NCBI RefSeq assembly: GCF_016097555.1
Contig: NC_054699.1
Span: 10,093,429 to 10,157,428 of the forward strand
Length of the DNA stretch: 64,000 bases
From: Gigantopelta aegis
Lineage: Eukaryota; Mollusca; Gastropoda; Neomphalida; Peltospiridae
Reading direction: 5' to 3'
The notes beneath the pieces were generated by a model. That model saw nothing but the letters and a program-made list of their open reading frames with translations, searched no databases and was not told the origin of the DNA. Each line of letters begins with the position of its first letter. Position 1 is the first letter of the stretch. A program made the position numbers and the translations under genes. Shown piece after piece: positions 41,601 to 53,600 of this stretch.

Positions 41601-44600
41601 CTCCAGTTGGAATAACAGGAGAGAAGGAAAGAAATGTTTTATTTAATGACACACTCAGCACATTTTATTTACGGTTACATGGCGTCGGACATATGGTTAT
41701 AGACCACACAGATATTGAGAGAGGAAACCCACTGTTGCCACTTCATGGGCTACTCTTTTCGATTAGCAGCAAGGGATCTTTTATATGCACCATCCCACAG
41801 ACAGGATAATACATACCACAGCCTTTGATATACCAGTCATGGTGCACTGGCTGGAGCAAGATATAGCCCAATGGGTCCACGGATGGGGATCGATCCCAGA
41901 CCGACCGCGCATCGAGCTAACGCTTTACCACTGGGCTACGTCCCACCCACAAATAACAGAAGAGCTTCCCTGATAATAACTCTGGGCTCGAATTTACCAT
42001 CAGCACTGACAGCCATTGCTGTAGGTGTAGTATCAATTACATAGGTCAGGGATGTTACTAAGGGTTTGGTTTTTTGCCACTGTACGGCCCTGGATGAAAA
42101 ATTACTGCTGTTGGTTGAAATGATAATAAAAAATATAAAAAATTGTATTTTGTGTTTATTTGTTGCAAAAGTTACTGGTTTCAAAGTGGCCTGAAATTAT
42201 TTGAAGCAAATTTTTTTTTTTCAAAAATAAAACATTAATAATAATAATAAAAATCATGATCCCCAATTTTTTGCAATCAGCTGAACTGAACTGAACTGAA
42301 GTTTATTTACACTCAGGCCGTAGTCTAAGGCATATAGGGATATTTTTACATAAAACAATTAATACCTTGTGACAAGATGGTGAAAGTACAATATAACATA
42401 CATAAATACAAAAACACACAGAAAATCAACCAGAGGGTTTGAAAATATTCATAACTATGTTATAAAACATAGAATGTTTTCTAAGGACATCAGCTTCTTT
42501 AGAGTTAAATAATTTATAAAATTTATATATATTTGGTTTTGACTAACAGAAAGAAAGAAGTGTTTTATTTGACGATGCACTCAACACATTTTATTTACGG
42601 TTATACGGCGTCAGACATATGGTTTAGGACCACACAGATTTTGAGAGGAAACCCGCTGTCGCCACTTCATGGGCTACTCTTTCCGATTCGCAGCAAGAGA
42701 TCTTTTATTTGCACTTCCCACAGGCAGGATAGCACAAACCATGGCCTTTGTTGAACCAGTTATGGATCATTGGTTGGTGCAAGTGGTTTACACCTACCCA
42801 TTGAGCCTTGCGGAGCACTCACTCAGGGTTTGGAGTCGGTATGTGGATTAAAAATCCCATGCCTCGACTGGGATCCGAACCCAGTACTTACCAGCCTGTT
42901 GACCGATGGCCTAACCATGACGCCACCGAGGCCGGTTTGACTAACAGAAAGCACGTAAATAGCGATTTCTTTCATTCTTAAAAAACATATATGTAAATAC
43001 AGTGTTCTCGCTGCTCCATTTTGCCACCCTCCTTTCACGTTCCCTGCCCTCTTTTATTTTTGAGTGCCCCTCTATATTTTCCAGCACCTATCTCCGCTAT
43101 TTCCAAATGCACTTTTTTCCACACAAAAAACAACGATCAGTCTGCACACTGGACATCAAAGGAAACAAGCCACGTTGTGTATGAAAAAGCAATTGACGAA
43201 ACATTTACGACAGTTACCGTAACGTAATTTAACAGTATTTTTTTAACAGCCTCTATTTTGTCCAATATCTGTATCCATTTGTATGTTTGATAGACACAAT
43301 AAAAGTTATATTTTATGTAAGCAATGAAAACATTATATTTTTTACGGATTCAGCAATCTCCGATTGAAAAACCCCTCTTATTTGGCACCAAATTTGTCAC
43401 GTGATCAGAACGGTCATTCTGTCTTTTGTTTCCACTAACTATCGTTTGATATTTTGTCCTCAGTTGCAGATATAATTGGCTGAAACTGATGATTTTTACT
43501 TTCTGTTATTCTGTTTATTCAGCGGTTCTTTATAAAATATTGTAAACTTTTCATTTTGAGGGGATATGAACGCTTATAAAAACAACGGAAGTGGTAGTGT
43601 TTATCATTAAAATCATTTATCTTGAGTGCCAAATAATATATACACCGCCTTTACAAAAATCAGCTGGCGATAATATTTTATCACAGCGATCGATTCATTT
43701 GATGAAGATGGGAATAACAAAAATGTATCTGACATTAGGAGATCACTTTACAAACATCTTTATTGTTTTTCGTATATCTTGAAATCTTTATTAAAAATAA
43801 TATTAAAACTTTGATCGGTCCAGCAAAACTGGAACTGCCCGTGAATGTCAGACCGATATCATCTTCGGTTCAATTAAAAGACGAGTTTTTTTATAAACCC
43901 CTTTGCACTTTTTTGTAGGCAAAATAAGGAGTATGTCTTTTCTCAGTCTACCAACAACAACAATATGATAACCAAACTACTCCCCCCCCCCCCCCTTTTT
44001 TTTTTTTTGCTTTTCGTTTATTGGTGGGTTTTTTATTATTTATTTTTTTAAATTTATTTGAAGGGTGTGGTGCCGCCTGGCCGCCCTCCTTTAATTTTCA
44101 CTCAGCGAGAACACTGAAATATATAATGAAACTCATCTCTGATTTTTACATAATGGACATATTCGATAGTTTTGTGATACATGTTTCCATCTGTCTGTTT
44201 CAATATGAAGATTATCTGAAAATCTGAATCGTAATAATGGGCACCAACTAAATTCGGAAGACACTGGTGGATTACGGTTTCTCAGTCTGATTTGATTAAA
44301 ACAAAAAATTATTTTTTTTTTTTTAATTCCTACCTACCCTATTTTTTTCAAGGATGAGACCTGAAACACACATATATTATTTTTAGGCCGTATTAAAAGA
44401 TTTCAAGAACAAAATGTATACTGTGTACAAGTGAAAGCAACCTTAGAAGGTTTCATAAATTAGTGCTTACCTGTGTGGTCGAGTTCTCAGACAATTCTTG
44501 CCAAATCAGCGATTCCAACTTGTTCTAAAAACAAACACCATCATAAAGCAAAATATAATAATTCCAGCTATGTAGCACACGAAGACTGAACTGCATGATT

Positions 44601-47600
44601 AATACTTCAAAACATGTTTTTTTAATTTACACATACAGAAAACTAACGTGATTATGTGAAAGATGAAATACAATATTGCTTTAATTTATAATTTTCCTTA
44701 AATTACATATTTAATTTTTTTGTTGTGTGTTTGTTTTCGTTTTTTTATTATTCAAAAGACTTTCTCCATGATTATTTTGCCTGTTTTTAATTTCTGTAAA
44801 AACATATTGGTGTCTGTGTGTGTGTGGGGTGTGTGTGTGACATTTGCCCAAAGTATATGAAAGTGCTCAAATCTGGAAAACGATGTTTATTCAAGAATAT
44901 AGATCTGCATGACTACCAAACAGCCATATAGGGTTTCAAATGAATCCCTACATATTATTTACATTGATTACAACTAATATTACGAGTAGAATGAAGGAAA
45001 TACATGGTGAAAATGTTTCAAGCCAACTCAGTTTGCGAAACATCTCTATCGTTTTCCCCTGAATACAAAGACTTGCTCCAGCAGACACAGGATTCGAACT
45101 TAAGAATTTGTCAAATGGCCCATCGATAGCAATTTAAAGGCTGACCATGGCAACTGAAGAAGACTTATGCAGCAAATAAACATGACTGAAAGTTATTTTG
45201 GTGTATGTAGACTTATTTTAAATGTACTAATATTATATACTAGCAGATAATGTACACCAGGTGTAAAAATTTTGCCATTATGGGGGAGCTTTAACAACGG
45301 CACAATGGTCCCGACCTACTGCAATTTATATCTCAACAACGGCAATTGCCGTCGGTGCCGTAGTTAAGTTTTAGCCCTGAAACATATATTGTCAAATAAT
45401 CTGCAGTGGGGGATAACCTGTGGCTATTTAACATGTATAGCCTACAGATAATCAATCTGCAATCAATTAGCATAAGGGAACTTTATCATGAAATCAGTTT
45501 TAATCTGTTTTGTTATGCAGGTCTCCGAGAATTGAAAATTTTAATAAACCATTTATAGGTTACGCAAAAACAAATTCAGGTTAACTCATTCAGTTTTTAT
45601 ATAACCCATCACAAACATGTAAACAATGTGATAAATTCAGTGTGCGAACGAAACATGGGTTAAATGCAAGCTATACTTATGCAAGCGATTACCGAACAAA
45701 ACTATCGCTCTCGCAATTTACAGAGGCCTGTTATGAATATTTTGACCAGGATTCTCCAACTCACCTTGAATGTGCCACATGGCCCGGGGAAATTCTTAAT
45801 ACACACACCAATACAAGACAGTGCTGCCTCTCTCCACTGTAACAAAGAGAAAATATAATAAAAAATAACTATAAAAATAAACAATGCCTCTCATACATCA
45901 GTTCAAAGGAAGGAAGGGCTGTTTTATTTAATGACGCGCTCAACTCATTTTAACTACTGCTATATGGTGTCAACACATACAGTGAAACCTCTCAAAAACG
46001 GACCCTTTGTAAACAGGAATTCCCTCAAAACTGGATGTTTTTCATCATCCCTTTTTAAATATCTGTACAGAAGAACCTCTCTAAATCGGAAACCTCTTAA
46101 AACTGTACATTTTACTTGGACCCGAGGATATCCGATTAAGAGGAGTTTCACTGTAGTTACGGACCACACAGATAATGAGAGAGTAAACCTGCTGCTACCA
46201 CGCAATAAGCTACTATTTACAGTTAGCAGCAAGAGATCGTTTATATGTACCATCCCACAGACAGGATAGTACATACCATGGCCTTTTAATAATATCAGTC
46301 CTGAAGCACTAGGTGGAGCGAGAAATAACCCAATTGGCCCACCGATAAGGATCAATCCTAGATCAACCTGCACATCTGGCGAGTACATCAGTTCATACCT
46401 TATTTCGCCTTTGCATGTCGAACATTTGGTAATTCTGAAACATATTCAGGGTTCATAGCCTTAACAACCAAGCAAATTCAAAGACTTTAAAAGACTTTTA
46501 CCTACCATTTTCAAAGACTTTTACACAGTGGTCAAAGACAATAGAATGTGATAAAAAATACCAAATCAGTTTGTTTATGTTGCTATTTATAGCAAGAAAC
46601 TGGACTTTTTCACATGCATCATGACAGGTTAAACCTTGTACTTGAAAAATTTCAAGTGCATGCAGCTGTAAAAGTATTGTGTTATGATATAGCTATGCCA
46701 GCAAAAAGAAGGTCAGAGTATTGAAGTAGATTAAGAAAAATTAAAAATAAAATAAAAGAATGAACAAAATTTTAGAATTTAAGACTTTTAAAAGACTTTT
46801 ATTACAGTTCAAAGACTTTCAAAGACCTAAAAATTATTTTTTCAAATTCAAAGCCTTTCAATGAATTTAAAGACCACTACAAACCCTGATATTCCTCATA
46901 AAAAACCCCACAGCACTTTCCCCATTAGCGGTAAGAGATCTTTGATGTACATCATCCCACAGACAGGGGCGGGACGTAGCCCAGTGGTAAAGTGCTTGCT
47001 CGATGCATGGTCAGTCAGGAATCGATCCCCGTCGGTGGGCCCATTGGGCTATTTCTCGTTCCAGCCAGTGAACCACGACTGGTACATCAAAGGCCATGAT
47101 ATTTGTTATCCTGTCTATGGGATGGTGCATATAAAAGAAACCTTGCTGCTAATCGAAAAGAGTAGCCCATGAAGTTGCGACAGCGGGTTTCTTCTCTCGG
47201 TGTCTGTGTGGTCCATAACCATATGTCTGACGCCATATAACCGTAAATAAAATGTGTTGAGTGCGTCATTAAATAAAACATTTCTTCTTTTCTTTTTTCT
47301 TTCATCCCACAGACAAGACACAATAAACTACAGCCTTTGATTACCTGTCTCAGGGTACTGGTTGGGATGGGATAAATAATCAGTTAGTTAATAGGTCTAA
47401 CGATGGGATTCGGTCCTTTGGCCCAAACATCTCAGGCGAGTGATCTATCTACTAAGCTACATCCCACCCCTGTATCTTTTTTAATAACCTTCTGAATACT
47501 GCAGGCGAAATATCTCGCCCGACGTCACCAAGTCGACACTGTATACAGTGCATTCCCCAATTCATATTAACATTAATTAATCTAAAATATCATAAAAATT

Positions 47601-50600
47601 TGAAAAACCCACAAAAACAATACTGACCATTTATAAACTTTATTTTATTTATTTATAAAAAAATTAATGAAAATATGTTAAAAAGTCATAAATTTGTTCC
47701 CCCACTGGTGGAAATGAATCCAGTAATCAGAAGGTTAAATCCCACTTTCCCCTTTCTTTTCTTTGTTCTCCTTTGAACTCACTCTTATTTCTTGAGAATC
47801 TTGGAGTCTTAGTCAAAGTTAAAGTTTGTTATGTTTAACGACACCACTAGAACACATTGATTTATTAATCATTGGCTACTGGATGTCAAACATTTCGTAA
47901 TTTTGACATATAGTCTTAGAAAGGAAACCTGCTACATCTTTTCATTAGCAGCAAAGAATTTTTTATATGCACCATCACACAGACAGGACAGTATACACAA
48001 CGACATTCGATATACCTGTCATAGTGTACTGGCTGGAACAAGAAATGGCCCAATGAGCTCATCAACGGGGATCGATTCCAGATGGATTGCACATCAAGCG
48101 AACACTTTACCACTGGGCTACATCCTGCCCTGGTATCGTCATCAAATACAATCTCCCTCTAGAAAACTCACATTCATATTCGCTTCCAGCAACAGTGGAA
48201 AGATCTGTGGAACAGTGGAGTTTGAGATATCTCTTGACAGTTCGGGAAAACATGACGATGTTTCCAGAATATCTGACAAAACATAACACACAGCCTGATG
48301 GCAGACATCCGAATCATGTGACTGTAAATAAATAAAAAAGAAGTGATAATGATAAGTTAATGACAGCTTTATTCCAGAATTGTTGTTTTTTATTATATAA
48401 CATTTAGTGAAATATCTTAAAATATCAGTGAAATAAAAGTGTTATCAGTCACTCAGTTATGACAACACATTTTAGAATGAAAATTTCACTATTTCACTCT
48501 AAAATGTGTTATCGTCACTGTAAAAAGTGTTATTTTCACTGTAAGAAAGCTGGAACTATTTTGCTTCTGGCATTTTAAAAATAAAGGTAAATTGCCAAAA
48601 GTTATATAATAAATAGAAAATTTTATGTTTTTTGTCAAATATGATTTATATCTCATCTCGTGAAGTTTGCAATCATATCAACTTCACTCGATGAGATATA
48701 AATCATATTTGATAAAAAAACATGAAATATCCTCTATTTATTGTGAAATCGTAGGCCCAAAACACAAATTACATAACTTACAACAACCATATCAAATGTT
48801 TTATGACTGTAAGACAATGCAAGCAAAACAGTAATATACATCAGCTGATTTCAATGAACTTGCCAAATTCGCCAACTGTGAATTTTAAGAACAAGTGACG
48901 AAATGTATTCTAATTTGACAAAATAAATTAATGTAATAATTGATATTTAATAATAAAATAACTAGGATTCGGCAATGTTTTAAGTTTAATAGATAATTTG
49001 GCAAAATTGATTGCTCACCCAGAGTTAGCCCTGACAAATTGACATATATGTTACTTACTCATGGTCACAGATTTATAATTTACAAACACTGTCAAGTGAC
49101 ATTGAGGCGAGTTGACTGATCATTGTGTAACTTTGGTGGGTTGGGGGGGATGGGTGTAGGAGGGGCAAGTTCAGTACATAGATTGCGTCATGTTGACGAA
49201 CCAATGGGGTGAGTTGGTGGGCCAGGGGAGGAGAGAGAGGGAGTTGATTTTTGGGAAAGTATACACACACACACAAACACACAAGGCACCAATTCCATTA
49301 GCCCAACTACTCTGACTGTAAGAGAGCTAGACAGCCATTTGCACGGAGGGCTAATAACCGTCCAATTGTCTATCTAGCTCTCGACTCACAGTCAGAGTAC
49401 TCGGTCTACTATTCCATGTAGTACCTACCTGTAATGTCTGCAGTAGCAGATTAATCCATGTGTTAACGTGACTGAGAAACAGATCTGTCGAACACTGGCC
49501 AACAAATTCTTTCAGGAGTCCAAGACCCAACTTTCTGAGAAAAAAACAATAATAAAAATGTAAACATTAGAAAAAGAAGAAGAAAGGAATGTTTAATTTA
49601 ATGACACATTCAACATATTTTTATTTATACAGTCAAACGTCTCAAAATTGCACCTATGTAAATCGGAATCCCCCCAAAACAGGAAATTTTTCACAAATCA
49701 GTACAAAACGTAACATCTCTAAACCAGATACCTCTAAAAACCGGACATTTTACTTGGTCCTGAGGGCGTCCAGTTTAGAGGGGTTAATGTCACTGTAATT
49801 ACATACATGTGTACAGCCAAGGACATATGCTTACAAAATTTAGCAAAGAAAACAGAGAGACCAGGTAAATTGTTTTAATTGTGATAACATTTAAGTGTCA
49901 AATCATCCAATAATATTACATCGGTGAAGAATTTTATGATCATTTTCATTTCCCCAGTTATAAGTGTCTGCAGGGGTAATTTTTATTTAACAATGCTCTC
50001 AACACATTTTATTTACAGTTATGGCATCAGACATGTGGTACGCCTATGTCAGCTGCATGAATCCACATAAACCAGTGGCCGCAAATTAGAGTCACTGCTG
50101 TTGTCATGGAAGGTGAAATGACGTTACCCAGACGATGTTGCAAACAGAGGAAGACATACAATGAATGAATGAAGGAAATATTTTATTTAAAGATGTACTC
50201 AACACATTTTATTTACGGTTATATGGCATCACACATATGGTTAAGGACCACACAGATATGGAGAGAGGAAACACTTTGTTGCCACTTCATGGGCTCCTCT
50301 TTTTCGATTGGCAGCAAGGGTTCTTTTATATGCACCATCCCACAGACAGGGTAGTACATACCACGGCCTTTGATATACCAGTCGTGGTGCACTGGCTGGA
50401 ACGAGAAATAGCCCAATGGGCCCACCGACGGGGATCGATCCTCGACCGACTGCGCATCGAGCGAGCACTATACCACTGGGCTATGTCCCACCCCTGTTAA
50501 AGTTGGATTACAAAATTGTTTCAGTATTTTAAACTTGCCTGCTTTTAGATGAGCCCAAATGACTGTGAATAGATTTAACCACACCATCCAGTGAAGACAT

Positions 50601-53600
50601 CTTCTAGAGAGAAAAGAACAAAACATAATAGGTTTATACTGCTTACAAATTTAATACATACATGTATGTATACTTCGATCAAATTAATGCTTGTATTCCA
50701 TAACAGGTTCTCTACAAAGATTTAAAATGTTAGATATCCCTAAGTCAGTTCACCTAATTTTTATCAAGGTTTATACCGGCTTCGGTGGTGTCATGGTTAA
50801 GCCATTGGACATAAGGCTGGTAGGTACTGGGTACCGTCTCCCACCCAGAGCAAGTTTTAATGACTCAATTGGTAGGTGTAAGACCACTACACCCTCTTCT
50901 CTCTCACTAACCACTAACAACTAACCCACTGTCCTGGACAGACAGCCCAGATAGCCGAGTGTGTGTGTCCAGGACAGCGTGCTTGAACCTCAATTGGATA
51001 TAAGCACGGAAATAAGTTGAAATAAAATCAAGGTTTATAAATGATCTACCCCAAATGTCAGTATAGATATGTATGCAGATGACACCACATGACACACATC
51101 TGTCCGTAATAGAGGCTGCATTACATTACAAACAAACTTAGATGCTGTAAAATCTTGGTGCATCAATAATAATATGTCTATAGACCCATCTAAAACTACA
51201 TGTATTTTAATTGGTACAGAGCATAAATTGGGCCAAACTGTTCAGTTGCAACAAAAAAAACAAAGAAAACTTTTTGTTTTGTTTAACGACACCAATTGAG
51301 CACATTGATTTATTAATCATCAGCAATTCGATGTCAAACATTTGGTAATTTTGACATATAGTCTTAAGAGAGAAAACCCTCTACATTTTTTCATAAGTAG
51401 CAAGGGATCTTTTATATATGTACCATCCCATGGCCTTTTATATACCAGTTGTGGTACACTGGCTGGAACGAGAACTAGCCTAATGAGGATCAATTCCAAA
51501 CGGACTGCATATCAAGCGAGTGCTTTATCAGTGGGCTACATCCCACCTCAGTTGCAACTAAGTATCAATAATAACACTATAGCACCTGCTCATTGCCACT
51601 GAGTGTCAATAATAACGCTATATCACCTGCTCATTGCCACTGAGTGTCAATAATAACGCTATATCACCTGCTCATTGCCACTGAGTGTCAATAATAACGC
51701 TATATCACCTGCTCATTGCCACTGAGTGTCAATAATAACGCTATATCACCTGCTCATTGCCACTGAGTGTCAATAATAACGCTATATCACCTGCTCATTG
51801 CCACTGAGTGTCAATAATAACGCTATATCACCTGCTCATTGCCACTGAGTGTCAATAATAACGCTATATCACCTGCTCATTGCCACTGAGTGTCAATAAT
51901 AACGCTATATCACCTGCTCATTGCCACTGAGTGTCAACAATAACGCTATATCACCTGCTCATTGCCACTGAGTGTCAACAATAACGCTATATCACCTGCT
52001 CATTGCCACTGAGTGTAATAACGCTATATCACCTGCTCATTGCCACTGAGTGTCAATAATAACGCTATATCACCTGCTCATTGCCACTGAGTGTCAATAA
52101 TAACGCTATATCACCTGCTCATTGCCACTGAGTGTCAACAATAACGCTATATCACCTGCTCATTGCCACTGAGTGTCAATAATAACGCTATATCACCTGC
52201 TCATTGCCACTGAGTGTCAATAATAACGCTATATCACCTGCTCATTGCCACTGAGTGTCAATAATAACGCTATATCACCTGCTCATTGCGAGTGTCAATA
52301 ATAACGCTATATCACCTCACCTCATTGCCACCGAGTGTCAATAATAACGCTATATCACCTGCTCATTGAGTGTCAATAATAACGCTATATCACCTGCTCA
52401 TTGCCACCGAGTGTCAATAATAACGCTATATCACCTGCTCATTGCCAGAGTGTCAATAATAACGCTATATCACCTGCTCATTGCCACCGAGTGTCAATAA
52501 TAACGCTATATCACCTGCTCATTGCGAGTGTCAATAATAACGCTATATCACCTGCTCATTGCCACCGAGTGTCAATAATAACGCTATATCACCTGCTCAT
52601 TGCCACTGAGTGTCAATAATAACGCTATATCACCTGCTCATTGCCACCGAGTGTCAATAATAACGCTATATCACCTGCTCATTGCCACTGAGTGTCAATA
52701 ATAACGCTATATCACCTGCTCATTGCCACGAGTGTCAATAATAACGCTATATCACCTGCTCATTGCGAGTGTCAATAATAACGCTATATCACCTGCTCAT
52801 TGCCACCGAGTGTCAATAATAACGCTATATCACCTGCTCATTGCCACCGAGTGTCAATAATAACGCTATATCACCTGCTCATTGCCACTGAGTGTCAATA
52901 ATAACGCTATATCACCTGCTCATTGCCACCGAGTGTCAATAATAACGCTATATCACCTGCTCATTGAGTGTCAATAATAACGCTATATCACCTGCTCATT
53001 GCCACCGAGTGTCAATAATAACGCTATATCACCTGCTCATTGCCACCGAGTGTCAATAATAACGCTATATCACCTGCTCATTGCCACTGAGTGTCAACAA
53101 TAACGCTATATCACCTGCTCATTGCCACTGAGTGTCAATAATAACGCTATATCACCTGCTCATTGCCACTGAGTGTCAATAATAACGCTATATCACCTGC
53201 TCATTGCCACCGAGTGTCAATAATAACGCTATATCACCTGCTCATTGCCACCGAGTGTCAATAATAACGCTATATCACCTGCTCATTGCCACCGAGTGTC
53301 AATAATAACGCTATATCACCTGCTCATTGCCACCGAGTGTCAATAATAACGCTATATCACCTGCTCATTGCCACCGAGTGTCAATAATAACGCTATATCA
53401 CCTGCTCATTGCCACCGAGTGTCAATAATAACGCTATATCACCTGCTCATTGCCACCGAGTGTCAATAATAACGCTATATCACCTGCTCATTGCCACCGA
53501 GTGTCAATAATAACGCTATATCACCTGCTCATTGCCACCGAGTGTCAATAATAACGCTATATCACCTGCTCATTGCCACCGAGTGTCAATAATAACGCTA

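Larger units (their letters stand above)
46401..47475 (-). mobile_element. SINE family B carrying two insertions
   Basis: B pieces at 46401-46446, 46889-46966 and 47298-47475 are collinear with other B copies. The gaps are a hAT-like MITE and an antisense A SINE. Confidence 0.8.

Noticed and set aside
46967-47040. tRNA gene at a SINE head
   Set aside because: Promoter boxes only; it continues into the SINE body with no cloverleaf closure.
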